Source of the DNA: Phytoactinopolyspora mesophila
GTDB taxonomy: Bacteria; Actinomycetota; Actinomycetes; Jiangellales; Jiangellaceae
DNA length: 64,000 nt
Assembly: GCF_010122465.1 (NCBI RefSeq)
Contig: NZ_WLZY01000001.1
Location: 1,087,010-1,151,009 of the forward strand
Direction: 5' to 3'
In this document: positions 28,832 through 38,054 of the stretch, one piece after another
How positions within the stretch are numbered: position 1 is the first letter of the stretch
Layout of the letters: the number at the start of each line of letters is the position of its first letter
Position numbers and translations under genes: made by a program
The notes under the pieces: model-generated
Database searches by the model: none
Told to the model about the DNA's origin: nothing
Seen by the model: the letters and a program-made list of their open reading frames with translations, nothing else

Positions 28832-30019
28832 ATGGCCCGTGCGATAACGACGACGGCCGTCGGGATCGTCGGAGGTGGCCCGGCCGGGCTCATGCTCTCG
28901 CATCTGCTACACGTCGCGGGCATCGAGTCGGTCGTCGTGGACAACCGGCTGCGTTCGGAGATCGAGCACACTCACCGCGCCGGGATCCTCGAGCACGACA
29001 GCGTGCGCCTGCTCGTCGAATCCGGCGTCTCCGACCGGGTGCTGCGAGAGGGCCGCGAGCACGAGGGGGTGATCCTGCGCTTCGGTGGAGCGAGTCACCG
29101 GATCGACTTCCAGGCGCTCGCGGGTGCGTCGACCTGGCTCTATCCGCAGACCGACGTCTTCATCGACCTGGCCGACGCCCGTGCGAGGGACGGTGGCGAC
29201 GTGCGCTTCGGCGTCAGCGACACCGATGTTGTCGATGTGACGTCACACCGCCCGGGCATCCTGTTCACCGACGCGTCCGGGGCGGAGCAAGAAATCCGCT
29301 GCGAAATACTGGTGGGCGCCGACGGATCAAACAGCATGACCCGGCGCCACATCGCCGGTCAGCGCCAGTACTACCGCGAGTACCCATACGCCTGGTTCGG
29401 CATCCTCTGCGAAGCACCACCCAGTGCGCGGGAGTTGATCTACACCCGATCCGAACGTGGTTTCGCGCTCATCTCCCAGCGGACCGATGGCATCCAGCGG
29501 ATGTATTTCGAATGCTCGCCCACCGAGTCGGTGGACGATTGGCCCGAGGACCGGATCTGGGCGGAGCTGCAGGCTCGTCTCGCGGGTCCGGACGGCTTCT
29601 CGTTGTCGGAAGGACCGATCTTCGAGAAGACCGTGCTGCCGTTCCGGTCGTTCGTCTGCGAGCCGATGCGCCACGGCAACCTCGTGCTCGCCGGCGACGC
29701 CGCCCACACGGTGCCCCCGACCGGGGCCAAAGGACTCAATCTCGCGCTCGCCGACGTCGCCGTGCTCGCCGACATCCTGGAACAGGTGCTGGTCAAGCGG
29801 GATCACAGCGCACTCGACCAGTACACCGACCGGGCCCTGAGCAGAGTCTGGAAGGCGCAGCACTTCTCCTACTGGATGACCACCATGCTCCATCGCGGTG
29901 AGAACATCACCGAATTCGATCTCCGCCGTCAGCTCGGCGAACTGGAGTCCGTGGTCAACTCGGAGGCAGGGTCGGCCTACCTCGCCCACGGCTACACCGG
30001 GTGGCCTAGTGGTCAATGA
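28832..30019 (+). CDS. pobA: 4-hydroxybenzoate 3-monooxygenase
   Basis: This 395-residue flavoprotein hydroxylates 4-hydroxybenzoate to protocatechuate with FAD and NAD(P)H. The FAD-binding GxGxxG appears as GIVGGGPAGLMLSHLL (residues 12-27) and the second FAD motif as LAGDAAHTVPPTGAKGLNLA (residues about 288-307), which is the PobA form. Residues around RAGILEHDSV are those that shape the active site in PobA. It follows pcaHG in the same direction. The end is nine bases from the convergent SDR gene. Confidence 0.93.
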   Translation: MARAITTTAVGIVGGGPAGLMLSHLLHVAGIESVVVDNRLRSEIEHTHRAGILEHDSVRLLVESGVSDRVLREGREHEGVILRFGGASHRIDFQALAGASTWLYPQTDVFIDLADARARDGGDVRFGVSDTDVVDVTSHRPGILFTDASGAEQEIRCEILVGADGSNSMTRRHIAGQRQYYREYPYAWFGILCEAPPSARELIYTRSERGFALISQRTDGIQRMYFECSPTESVDDWPEDRIWAELQARLAGPDGFSLSEGPIFEKTVLPFRSFVCEPMRHGNLVLAGDAAHTVPPTGAKGLNLALADVAVLADILEQVLVKRDHSALDQYTDRALSRVWKAQHFSYWMTTMLHRGENITEFDLRRQLGELESVVNSEAGSAYLAHGYTGWPSGQ

Positions 30020-30028
30020 CACTTGTGG

Positions 30029-30778
30029 TCAGTGAAGCAGCCCGCCACCGTCGCACACCATCGTCTGCCCGGTGATCATCTCGGCATCAGGCGAGCACAG
30101 GAACGAGACCAGGCCGGCGAAGTGTTCCGGCGTGACGAACTCCTCGATCGCTTGTTGACGCATCGTTCGGGTGAACGTGTCGTCGCCGGAGTGTGCCCGG
30201 GTGCCGGGGGTCGCTACCTGCGCCGGCATGACCGCGTTCACGGCGATCCGATACTCCCCCAGTTCCCGGGCCATCACCCGGGTCATCCCGAGCAGCGCGC
30301 CTTTGCTGGCTACGTACCCGAGCTGGCCCGGTGCACCGGTGAAGAACGTGCGCGACGCCACGTTGATCACCCGGCCACGAAGGCGGCTGTCGCGTAGGTA
30401 GGGAAAACACGCCTGGACCATTAGCAACGCGCCCAGGGCGTTGACGTCGAAGAACCGGCGGACCTCGCCGGGTGTGGAGTCGAGCAGGCTGAACCGCCCC
30501 GACAGGACTCCGGCGTTGTTCACCAGCACGTCGACCCCACCGTAGACACCAGCGATGTCGTGCACCACCTGCCCGGTGGCATCGGCCTCGCTCACGTCAC
30601 AACGCCAGAATCGGCCCGGATGTACATCTTCGTCCACGCCGGCGACGTCCGCGCCAGCGATATCCACACCGGCAACGACGAAGCCATCGGCGGCGAGCCT
30701 TCGCACGATCGCCCGCCCGAGTCCGCCCGCCGCGCCGGTCACCACCGCAACCGGGCGGTCATCGGCCGGTTCGGTCAC
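30029..30778 (-). CDS. Short-chain dehydrogenase/reductase
   Basis: This 249-residue classical SDR has TGAAGGLGRAIV (cofactor binding, residues 15-26), VLVNNAG near residue 86 and the active-site GYVASKGAL (Y and K) near 154. It starts with GTG in a GTGA overlap with the upstream isomerase-like gene. The operon hydrolase, CatC-like isomerase, SDR suggests a lactone or dihydrodiol step in aromatic breakdown. The substrate is not known. Confidence 0.82.
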   Translation of the reverse strand: MTEPADDRPVAVVTGAAGGLGRAIVRRLAADGFVVAGVDIAGADVAGVDEDVHPGRFWRCDVSEADATGQVVHDIAGVYGGVDVLVNNAGVLSGRFSLLDSTPGEVRRFFDVNALGALLMVQACFPYLRDSRLRGRVINVASRTFFTGAPGQLGYVASKGALLGMTRVMARELGEYRIAVNAVMPAQVATPGTRAHSGDDTFTRTMRQQAIEEFVTPEHFAGLVSFLCSPDAEMITGQTMVCDGGGLLH

Positions 30779-31059
30779 GGTGCCTTCTTCTCCTGCGGGT
30801 GCGTCGCTAATGCCTCAACCGAAACTTCCATCCACTTCCACATCGGAAGTGAAGCCAGCGCGTCGTGCAGTTCGGTGGCATCGGCTGCCTCGTAGAGGCC
30901 AACGGTCGCGTTGCGGCCCGGTACCCGCCACAAGCGCTTGAGGATTCCGGCTTCGCGTAGCTGCTGTGCTCGTCCACGCTCTTCCGTGCGCAGCTGGTCC
31001 CGGACCTCGTCCGGGGTATCGTTCGGCAGCCTGTTTTCGGTTCTGACCAGGAACTCCAT
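30775..31059 (-). CDS. Muconolactone isomerase (CatC) family protein
   Basis: This 94-residue protein matches the muconolactone delta-isomerase fold: MEFLVRTENRLPN at the start, a long helix with the conserved EERGRAQQLREAG near residue 26-38, then LKRLWRVPGR and GLYEAADATELHDALASLPM. True CatC acts in the catechol branch, converting muconolactone to 3-oxoadipate enol-lactone. catA and catB are not visible here, so it could serve a related lactone. It is co-translated with the SDR. Confidence 0.8.
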   Translation of the reverse strand: MEFLVRTENRLPNDTPDEVRDQLRTEERGRAQQLREAGILKRLWRVPGRNATVGLYEAADATELHDALASLPMWKWMEVSVEALATHPQEKKAP

Positions 31060-31068
31060 TGGATTCTC

Positions 31069-31773
31069 CTACGCGGCGACGTCGAGAAGCAGCTTGGCGA
31101 GATCGTCAGGTGCGGTGACCATGGCCTCATGTCCGGTGGCGATCTCCAGGACCGGCCAGCCACGCGCCCTGGCCCGCTGGGCGTGCGGCGCGAACACCCG
31201 CATCCAGTCGGTGCATTCGATGAACGTGCCGCCGACCTGTTCGGCACGCCCAACCAGCCTGAGCGGCTCGGTGTAGGTCAGCCAGGGGTGTGGTGTGAGC
31301 CGTGGGGTCAGCCACTTCAGGTCTGCCTCTCGCGTCACGCCGAGTTTGCTCAGCGGACGCACGGGTATCAGCCAGCCGAATCCCGGGCCGGACACCGAGT
31401 CTCGGTAGTGCTCCGCGACAGTCTCGGGCAACAGGTCGATCGCGGCATCTCCGTCGTCGCCGACAAAGGCGTCGAGGTACACGCGCCGGGCAATCCGCTC
31501 CGGTACCCGGTCGGCCACGCCGGTCACGACTTGTCCCGCGTAGCTGTGCCCGACGAGCACCGCGTCCTCGATGTCGTAGGCCTCGATGAGGGCCACGACG
31601 TCGTCGATGTGGGTATTCAACCCGACCTGCGGGTGCAGCGTGTGGGCTCGGTCGCTCACGCCGGTCAGTGTGGGTGTGTGGACCTCATGACCCGAGCCAC
31701 GCAGCGAGGAGACGACCCGTTGCCATACCCAGCCGCCATGCCAAGCGCCGTGAATCAGAACGAACGTGCCCAT
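31069..31773 (-). CDS. Alpha/beta hydrolase
   Basis: This 234-residue hydrolase begins with FVLIHGAWHGGWVWQRV (oxyanion hole, residues 4-20). It has the nucleophile elbow GHSYAG near residue 75 and the catalytic His in IATGHEAMV near residue 213. The type resembles esterases and enol-lactone hydrolases. It is the first gene of the three-gene minus-strand operon, and the shared motif at 31882-31895 lies about 110 bp upstream. An enol-lactone or aromatic ester substrate is possible but unproven. Confidence 0.8.
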   Translation of the reverse strand: MGTFVLIHGAWHGGWVWQRVVSSLRGSGHEVHTPTLTGVSDRAHTLHPQVGLNTHIDDVVALIEAYDIEDAVLVGHSYAGQVVTGVADRVPERIARRVYLDAFVGDDGDAAIDLLPETVAEHYRDSVSGPGFGWLIPVRPLSKLGVTREADLKWLTPRLTPHPWLTYTEPLRLVGRAEQVGGTFIECTDWMRVFAPHAQRARARGWPVLEIATGHEAMVTAPDDLAKLLLDVAA

Positions 31774-31881
31774 ACCGGGTTTCCCTTCGTCGACGATGGC
31801 GACACGATCGACGTTAAGGAACCACCGGTCTTCGATTAAGCGAGCAATGACCCGGCCGAGGAGGATAGGTGTCCCGAATGG

Positions 31882-31895
31882 GCTACGTCATTTGT
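31882..31895. promoter_or_regulatory. Shared motif CTACGTCATTTGTC, site 1
   Basis: The 14-mer CTACGTCATTTGTC is identical to site 2 (34329-34342) and matches site 3 (42063-42076) in 11 of 14 positions. Here it lies upstream of the hydrolase-isomerase-SDR operon. It is a candidate binding site for the response regulator encoded next to it. Confidence 0.5.
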
Positions 31896-31906
31896 CGCCC
31901 CGGCCT

Positions 31907-32596
31907 CTAGAGCTGGCCGGATGCGTCGTCGTAGGGAACCAGGCCCTGGCGCACCGCGACGAGCGCGGCCTGCGTCCGCGACGTCAACTGTAATTTGCGC
32001 AGCACATTGCTGACGTGCGTGCGGGCGGTACGCTCACTGATCACGAACTCGTCGGCGATCTCCTGATTCGAATGGCCCTTCGCGACCAGAACCAGCACAT
32101 CGCGTTCCCGCCCGGTCAGCGAGTTCAGCCCGGTGGCTGGCGAGACCATCTCCTGGGTCAGTTTTCGCGCGATCGCCGGGTGGAGGAAGACATCACCGCG
32201 AGCCGCCGCTCTGATCGCGGCGACAACTTCGGTGGGGTCGGCGTCCTTGAGCAGATAGCCCGAGGCGCCCGCCGCGAGGGCGGCGTGCACGCGTTCCATC
32301 TCCCCGAAACTGGTCAGGATCACCACCCGCACATCCGGATACAGGCTGGTGATCTTCGTGGTGGTCGAGACACCGTCCATCTTCGGCATGAGCAGGTCCA
32401 GCAGAACCACTCCGGGCAGTTCCCGGTGCGCTGCCATCAGCCGGAGCCGGTCCAGCGCGTCCGCCCCGTCGCTCGCCTCCGCGGCGACCTCGAGGTCTTC
32501 GAGAACCTCCAGGTAGGCGGTGATTCCCCGGCGCACAACGGCGTGGTCGTCGACCACCAGCACCCTGATGGGTGCATGGCCGGCGCTGCCGCTCAC
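31907..32596 (-). CDS. NarL/LuxR-type response regulator
   Basis: This 229-residue response regulator has a receiver domain with VLVVDDHAVVRRG (acidic pocket), the phosphorylated Asp in VVLLDLLMPKMDG (near residue 72) and the Thr/Lys switch (ILTSFGE, LLKDADP). A LuxR HTH lies at 160-220 with LTGRERDVLVLVAKGHSNQEI-type sequence and ISERTARTHVSNVLRKL. It is paired with the histidine kinase 37 bp upstream. Both lie next to the aromatic uptake and demethylation genes, which are the likely targets. Confidence 0.88.
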   Translation of the reverse strand: MSGSAGHAPIRVLVVDDHAVVRRGITAYLEVLEDLEVAAEASDGADALDRLRLMAAHRELPGVVLLDLLMPKMDGVSTTTKITSLYPDVRVVILTSFGEMERVHAALAAGASGYLLKDADPTEVVAAIRAAARGDVFLHPAIARKLTQEMVSPATGLNSLTGRERDVLVLVAKGHSNQEIADEFVISERTARTHVSNVLRKLQLTSRTQAALVAVRQGLVPYDDASGQL

Positions 32597-32633
32597 TCGG
32601 CTGCCTGCTTCCGGCCGGCCGGGCGCCGCAGTA

Positions 32634-34178
32634 TTAGTCGGGCATCGGTAGCGGCAACGGGATCATGGCACCGACACGGGTTCCGCTGTTCGGACGTGGT
32701 TTGACCTCTAACGTGCCGCCCCATTTCGCTGCCCTCTCCCGCATGGTGGTCAGGCCGTAGCTCTCGGCCCGAGACGATGAATCCTGGTCGATCCCACAGC
32801 CGTTGTCGGCCACACTGATGCTCAGCTGGTGTCCCCGGACGCCGGCGCGAAAGACGACTTTCTCGGCGCCGGCATGTTTGACGACGTTGTGGATCGCCTC
32901 GGCGACGATCCGGTACACGTCTTCGGCGAGGTCGCCGGTGACATCGTCGATCCCCGGACCGAAGGTGAGTTCGAAGCGCAGTCCCGTCCGGTTCTCGGTG
33001 CTCTCAGCCAAGGCACGCACGGCCTCCTCGAGTCCGAGCTGAGTGGACGACGGCGGCCGCAGCTCGTGGACCATCGCCCGCAAGTCGGCGAGGACCGTCC
33101 TGGACAACACGCCGACCTCATCGGCGATCCGCCGGACGGCATCCGCGGATACGACGTCGTCCCGCTCGCCGAGCACGCCGATCGATTTCGCTTGCATGCT
33201 GATCGAGAACACTTGTTGCACGATCGAGTCGTGCAGGTCGCGGGCCAGACGCTGACGCTCCTCCCGGCGCGCATGTTCACGTTCGCGCTGCAGCAACGCC
33301 GCGTAGTCGATGGCGACGGCGGCCTGTTCGGCCATCGCGAGTAGGAACTCGAGCGAGCGACGGCCGACCACTTGGCCAGGCGCGAAGAACGCATTGAACA
33401 CGCCATGCGCACGGCCGCGGATCATCAGGGGGACGCTGGCGAACGAATCCCAGTCCAGCACCCGCAGATATTCGTGGATCGGCTGCCACGCGGGATCATT
33501 GCGGATAGCCCGCCATCGGTTCGGCACAACGACAGGCTCGCCGGTCTCGTAGGCCTCCATCATGCACAACTTGGCTCCGCGGCTGCGGCATTCGAGCAGC
33601 CGGTCGAAGAAGTCGGGCCAGTGCGGGAATCCGGCCGACCCCATGATCCGCAGGCCGTTGTTGTCGTCCACGGTGAGAATCTGCATACCGGCCAGCGCGT
33701 CGGTGCGCACGACCTCGCGGGCCAGGGCGTCCAGCGTGGCGGCGAGCGAACCCACGGAGGCGAGCTTGACCGAACTGCGGGCGATCGCGGCGACCCTACG
33801 CTGCCGGTGGCGTTCGTCGGTGACGTCGCGGAAGGTGACCACGGTGAGGTCGGTGCGCTCCGGTACCGGAAGAGCCCGGTAGGCGAACTCTCGCGGGGCT
33901 TCGCCGGGCGATTGCCAGCTGGAGACCTGCTCCCGCGAGCCGTCATCGAGGAGGCCCAGATCGCTGATCGCGACCTCCTCGCAGAGCTGGAAGGGCGCAG
34001 GGGCGCCGATGAGCTCGGCCTCGGCACGCCCGAACAGCGCGGCGCCGGCCCGGTTCAGCTGCACGAACCGTCCGTCGGCATCGATGACGGCCAGCCCGTC
34101 AGGCGCGTCGACCGCGAGCGCAGCCCAATCGACGGGGCGTGGCCCGGACGCCACGGTCCGGTGCTTCATGCCAGACAT
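32634..34178 (-). CDS. Sensor histidine kinase (PAS-GAF-HisKA_3)
   Basis: This 514-residue kinase has no clear TM segment, so it senses a cytoplasmic signal. A PAS domain covers residues about 15-125 (GLAVIDADGRFVQLNRAG), a GAF domain about 145-285 (FASVPLMIRGRAHGVFNAFF), then the HisKA_3 H-box RQRLARDLHDSIVQQVF and an HATPase with ISVADNGCGID and a late GLTTMRERA. The layout resembles kinases that sense aromatic compounds or redox state, such as StyS-like proteins, but the ligand is unknown. Its promoter region also holds the shared motif and is divergent from the ABC importer. Confidence 0.87.
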   Translation of the reverse strand: MSGMKHRTVASGPRPVDWAALAVDAPDGLAVIDADGRFVQLNRAGAALFGRAEAELIGAPAPFQLCEEVAISDLGLLDDGSREQVSSWQSPGEAPREFAYRALPVPERTDLTVVTFRDVTDERHRQRRVAAIARSSVKLASVGSLAATLDALAREVVRTDALAGMQILTVDDNNGLRIMGSAGFPHWPDFFDRLLECRSRGAKLCMMEAYETGEPVVVPNRWRAIRNDPAWQPIHEYLRVLDWDSFASVPLMIRGRAHGVFNAFFAPGQVVGRRSLEFLLAMAEQAAVAIDYAALLQREREHARREERQRLARDLHDSIVQQVFSISMQAKSIGVLGERDDVVSADAVRRIADEVGVLSRTVLADLRAMVHELRPPSSTQLGLEEAVRALAESTENRTGLRFELTFGPGIDDVTGDLAEDVYRIVAEAIHNVVKHAGAEKVVFRAGVRGHQLSISVADNGCGIDQDSSSRAESYGLTTMRERAAKWGGTLEVKPRPNSGTRVGAMIPLPLPMPD

Positions 34179-34328
34179 GCGATCCCTATCAACACATCAC
34201 CCCATCGTGACCGCGTTTTGGCCGATCCTTCCGTTGAAGATGTCGCACGGCCTCAAGACATCAGAATGCACGGTGCCGGCGCGGCCGTCATCCCCGAGGC
34301 AGCAGCAAAGGACCATTCGGCCCTAAAC

Positions 34329-34342
34329 CTACGTCATTTGTC
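34329..34342. promoter_or_regulatory. Shared motif CTACGTCATTTGTC, site 2
   Basis: This site lies in the 277-bp space between the divergent histidine kinase and ABC importer operons. It is identical to site 1 over 14 bases and both are followed by C/G-rich DNA (CCCGGCC here, GCCCCGGCC there). The remainder of the 277 bp shows no gene. Confidence 0.5.
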
Positions 34343-34455
34343 CCGGCCGGCACGCGACCCATCGCCGCACGTGAATCGTCATCCGCTCGAAGTGGCGACC
34401 ATCGTGCGAACCCTAGGCTGACTGGCACCCATCCCCCGATCCGACACCGAAGAAG

Positions 34456-35370
34456 ATGTCTGATACCCCCACTCAGAAGCGCCCCCGGACCCCGGAGACC
34501 GCCACTGGTCCCGCCGCATCGCGGCGGGACGAGGCCGGCGCGCGGCCGGGAGAATCCGGTCCACCGCCGGTGCCGGACGCCCGCGGCGCCCGATCGCTAC
34601 GCGATATCTTCCACCGCTTGCTCCCCGCGGTGGGCGTGGTGCTGGCGATCTTGCTCTTCGAGTTCATACCGCGGGCAGGGCTCGTCGACGAGCGGTTCCT
34701 GCCGCCCGCCACGGCGATGCTCGCCTCGCTTGGCGAACAGGTGGCGGACGGCAGCATCTGGCAGCCGGTCGGCCAGACCTTGCAGGGGTGGGCTCTCGGC
34801 CTCGGCCTTGCCCTCGCCATCGCGTTGCCACTCGGAACCCTCATCGGCTCGGTCTTCTTGCTCTTCATGGCCTCCCGATCGATCGTCGAATTCCTCCGGC
34901 CGGTGCCCTCGGTGGCGCTGATCCCGCTGGCGGTGCTCCTGTTCGGAGCCGGCCTCGAAAGCAAGGTCTTCCTGGCGGCGTTCGCGGCGACCTGGCCGAT
35001 CCTGCTCCAGACGCTGTACGGCGTTCGCGACGTCGACCCGGTGGCGGTGGAGACGGCCCGTTCGTTCGGCATCTCCGCTCCACGACGGCTGCTGCGTGTG
35101 ACCCTGCCCAACGCGCTCCCCTACATCATGACCGGGGTGCGTATCTCGTCCGCGGTGGCGCTGATTCTCGCGGTGACCGCGGAGCTCGTCCTCGGGGCGC
35201 CTGGCCTCGGACAGCAGATCAACATCGCCCGGCAGAGCGCCGCTGTCGAGCTCATGTATGGGCTGATCATCGCCACGGGCCTGATCGGCTGGGGGTTGAA
35301 CGTGCTCGCGACCCTTTTGGAACGGCGCTTGCTGCACTGGCACCCTTCGCAACGAGAGCGGGCGCGATGA
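34456..35370 (+). CDS. ABC importer permease, NitT/TauT family
   Basis: This 304-residue permease has a 55-residue polar N-terminus followed by about six TM segments. The coupling-helix EAA-type motif reads ETARSFGISAPRRLLRVTLP near residue 200. The family imports nitrate, sulfonates, pyrimidine precursors and aromatic acids such as phthalate. Given the surroundings an aromatic acid is a good guess. Its stop overlaps the start of the second permease. Confidence 0.85.
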   Translation: MSDTPTQKRPRTPETATGPAASRRDEAGARPGESGPPPVPDARGARSLRDIFHRLLPAVGVVLAILLFEFIPRAGLVDERFLPPATAMLASLGEQVADGSIWQPVGQTLQGWALGLGLALAIALPLGTLIGSVFLLFMASRSIVEFLRPVPSVALIPLAVLLFGAGLESKVFLAAFAATWPILLQTLYGVRDVDPVAVETARSFGISAPRRLLRVTLPNALPYIMTGVRISSAVALILAVTAELVLGAPGLGQQINIARQSAAVELMYGLIIATGLIGWGLNVLATLLERRLLHWHPSQRERAR

Positions 35371-36152
35371 GAACGCAGCGGCAGCATATCCGGATCCTCG
35401 GCGTCGGATTGGAGATCGCCGTCCCGGTGACGGTTCTCGCCCTCTGGGCGCTGTTCTCGAGGGACGGCACGTCGTTCTATTTCCCTCCGCTGCTGGACAT
35501 TTTCCGTACCTTCGCCGACACGTGGCTGTTCGATCGGATGGGCACGGACGTGGTCCCCAGCCTCAGCCGGCTCTTTTCCGGGTATGCGATCGCTGTTGTG
35601 GCCGCGGTGGTGATTGGGATCGCCCTCGGGTCCTCGGATGGGCTGCGCCGGATGGTCGACCCCGTCGTGCAGTTCCTGCGCGCCATCCCGCCTCCGGTGC
35701 TGATCCCGGCGGGGATCCTGGTGCTCGGCGTGGGATCCACCATGAAGGTCGCCCTGATCGCGTTCGTCTGTTTCTGGCCCGTCCTGCTGAACACCATTGA
35801 CGGCGTCGGCGGCGTGGATCCCACCCTGCGGGAGACAGCACGCAGCTTCCAGATCTCCCGGCGTGACCGGTTGTTCCGTGTCGTCCTGCCCTCAGCCGCC
35901 CCGCAGATTTTCGCCGGCGCGCGGGTGAGCCTGGCGATCGCGGTGATCATGATGGTGGTCTCGGAGATGGTGGCGAGCACCAACGGGATCGGCTATTTCG
36001 TTCTGCAGTCGCAGCGCACATACGCGATCACCGAGATGTGGTCGGGCATTCTCCTGCTGGCGGTCCTCGGTTACCTGCTCAACGGCCTCTTCTTGCTCGT
36101 CGAGCGGCAGGCGCTCAAGTGGCACCGCGGCGCCCGCACCGGCTCCGCCTAG
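35367..36152 (+). CDS. ABC importer permease, NitT/TauT family, second subunit
   Basis: This 261-residue permease starts at the ATG of an ATGA overlap with the first permease gene. The coupling motif is ETARSFQISRRDRLFRVVLP near residue 159, and about six hydrophobic segments are visible. Having two different permease genes means the importer is a heterodimer, while most SsuC-type systems are homodimers. It is followed after 18 bp, with a GGAGG site, by the ATPase. Confidence 0.85.
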   Translation: MRTQRQHIRILGVGLEIAVPVTVLALWALFSRDGTSFYFPPLLDIFRTFADTWLFDRMGTDVVPSLSRLFSGYAIAVVAAVVIGIALGSSDGLRRMVDPVVQFLRAIPPPVLIPAGILVLGVGSTMKVALIAFVCFWPVLLNTIDGVGGVDPTLRETARSFQISRRDRLFRVVLPSAAPQIFAGARVSLAIAVIMMVVSEMVASTNGIGYFVLQSQRTYAITEMWSGILLLAVLGYLLNGLFLLVERQALKWHRGARTGSA

Positions 36153-36170
36153 ATATGGAGGTATCCAGAA

Positions 36171-36956
36171 ATGTTGCGAGTCGAGCACCTGAGAAAGGTC
36201 TATGGAGCGGGCACCAGGCGGTCTTTCGAGGCCGTGGCCGACCTCAGCGTCACCGTTGCCGAGCGGGAGTTCGTCTCGATCGTCGGCCCTTCGGGCGCTG
36301 GTAAGACAACCCTGCTCAAGTGCATCGCTGGGCTACTCCCGCAGACGTCGGGGACCGTTTACCTGGACGACGAGGAAGTGGTCGGTCCTCCGGAGAAGAT
36401 GGCACTGGTCTTCCAGGACTACTCCCGTTCGCTGTATCCATGGATGACGGTGGAGCAGAATGTCGCCTTTCCGCTGAAACGTCGCAAACTCGGCAAGGCA
36501 GCTCTACGCGAGCTCATCCAGGACACGTTGCGATCGGTCGGCCTGGGTGACGCGGGTGCCAAGTATCCCTGGCAGCTCTCCGGAGGTATGCAGCAGCGGG
36601 TCGCGATCGCTCGTGCTCTCGCCTACCAGCCGGAGATCCTGCTCATGGACGAGCCGTTCGCCTCGGTGGACGCCCAGACGCGCGCGGACCTGGAGGATCT
36701 GGTCCTCGACCTGCGGGACCGCTACGGAATCACCATCCTGTTCGTCACACACGACATCGACGAAGCGGTCTATCTCAGCGACCGGGTAGTGGTGCTGACC
36801 CCATCGCCGACACGCGTCGCCGAGATCGTCGATATTCCTCTCCCCCGCCCGCGCGACCAGGTCGAGACCAAGGAACAGCCCGACTTCGCCCACCTGCGGG
36901 CTTATGTCTGGCGATCGATCAAGCGGCCGGAGCAAGCGGCCTCCACGCTCACATGA
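36171..36956 (+). CDS. ABC importer ATPase, NitT/TauT family
   Basis: This 261-residue ATPase has Walker A GPSGAGKTTLLKC (residues about 38-50), Q-loop VFQDYSRSLYPWM, signature LSGGMQQRVAIARAL, Walker B ILLMDEPFASVDA and the switch His in FVTHDIDEAV. It energises the two permeases encoded just upstream. The gene ends ten bases before the binding-protein start. Confidence 0.9.
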   Translation: MLRVEHLRKVYGAGTRRSFEAVADLSVTVAEREFVSIVGPSGAGKTTLLKCIAGLLPQTSGTVYLDDEEVVGPPEKMALVFQDYSRSLYPWMTVEQNVAFPLKRRKLGKAALRELIQDTLRSVGLGDAGAKYPWQLSGGMQQRVAIARALAYQPEILLMDEPFASVDAQTRADLEDLVLDLRDRYGITILFVTHDIDEAVYLSDRVVVLTPSPTRVAEIVDIPLPRPRDQVETKEQPDFAHLRAYVWRSIKRPEQAASTLT

Positions 36957-36966
36957 AGGAGAGCAG

Positions 36967-37953
36967 ATGAGACACCGTCCGACCCTCGCCCGTGTCCGCC
37001 CGATGGCCGTGCTGGCCTTGACGGCGGCCGTGGTCGCCTCCGGCTGCGGAGGAGACTCCGCAGGCGATGCCGAAGGTGGTGGAGGCGAATTGGTGACCAT
37101 CAACATCGGCACGCTGCCCACCGCGAACGCCGCGGCCATGTACCTGGGCATGCAGGAGGGCTTCTTCGAAGAGGAAGGCCTGGTCGTCGAGCCCACGGTC
37201 CTCCAAGGCGGCAACGAGATCATCACCGGGCTCGTGTCCGGTGACTACGACTTCGGTTTCGTGGGCTACATCTCCGCCGGGGTGGCCCTGAGCCAGAACG
37301 TACCCGTCTGCGTCGTCACCGCCAGCGACGCGACCGGGACGTCCGCGGAAGACGACTGGCAGGCACTGGTGGCCTCGGAAGGCTCTGGGCTCGACACACC
37401 CCAGGACTTCGCCGGCTCCACGCTCGGTATCAACGCGCTCGGCGGTGTCGCCGAGGTTTTGATCCTGGCGGCCCTGGATGCCGAGGGCGTGGACGTGAAC
37501 ACCATCGAGTTCATCGAGGTGCCGTTCCCCGAGGTGCCTGCAGCCGTGTCGGCCGGCCGGATCGATGCGGGCTACGGCGCCGAGCCGTTCATCACCACCG
37601 TCCTGGACCAAGGCGGTGAAGTGGTCTATGCACCACAGTCCGAACTCGCTCCGGAGTATCCCAACGGCTCCTACGCCGCCAGTGAGCAGTTCATCGCCGA
37701 GAACGGCGATGTGATCGATAGCTTCACCCAGGCGATGAATCGCTCGGTGGAATTCGCCCGGGACAACGAGGACGCCGTTCGCGACATCATCCCCACGTAC
37801 ACAGAGATAGACCCCGACATCGCCGAGCGGATGCGGCTGCCGGTCTTCACGTCCGAACTCGACGAACAGGCTATCGACGAGCAGATGGGCTTCTTGGAGC
37901 AGTACGACATCGTCCAGGCCGCGCCCACTGCCGACGAGCTCATCTGCGGTTGA
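36967..37953 (+). CDS. ABC importer substrate-binding lipoprotein (NMT1/SsuA-like)
   Basis: This 328-residue protein has a signal sequence with a lipobox ending in SGC (Cys near residue 27) and the NMT1-like fold: INIGTLPTANAAAMYLGMQE, EGLVVEPTVLQGGNEI and VSAGRIDAGYGAEPF. It delivers the ligand to the permeases. The pocket cannot be read reliably; aromatic carboxylates are suspected from neighbours. A 50-bp palindrome follows 17 bp after the stop codon. Confidence 0.87.
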   Translation: MRHRPTLARVRPMAVLALTAAVVASGCGGDSAGDAEGGGGELVTINIGTLPTANAAAMYLGMQEGFFEEEGLVVEPTVLQGGNEIITGLVSGDYDFGFVGYISAGVALSQNVPVCVVTASDATGTSAEDDWQALVASEGSGLDTPQDFAGSTLGINALGGVAEVLILAALDAEGVDVNTIEFIEVPFPEVPAAVSAGRIDAGYGAEPFITTVLDQGGEVVYAPQSELAPEYPNGSYAASEQFIAENGDVIDSFTQAMNRSVEFARDNEDAVRDIIPTYTEIDPDIAERMRLPVFTSELDEQAIDEQMGFLEQYDIVQAAPTADELICG

Positions 37954-37970
37954 CGGCTGCGCGTGCCTGC

Positions 37971-38020
37971 TGATCATTGGCTTTTAACCACCGGATTCGG
38001 TGGTCAAAAGCCAATGATCA
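37971..38020. repeat. 50-bp palindrome with TGATCATTGGCTTTT arms
   Basis: Two 25-base halves pair at 23 of 25 positions with essentially no loop, centred at 37995. It follows the binding-protein gene and precedes an orphan TPP-domain gene, so a terminator role is possible. There is no T-run and the stem is much longer than a usual terminator. No second copy was found in the window. Confidence 0.8.
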
Positions 38021-38054
38021 CGAGGGCGTCGTAGACGACGAGGGGAGAACGGAC

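Noticed and set aside
37977-38054. A start for the orphan TPP-domain gene at 37977
   Set aside because: Those codons come from the palindrome and its flank; the ATG at 38055 has AGGGGAGA upstream and begins the domain.
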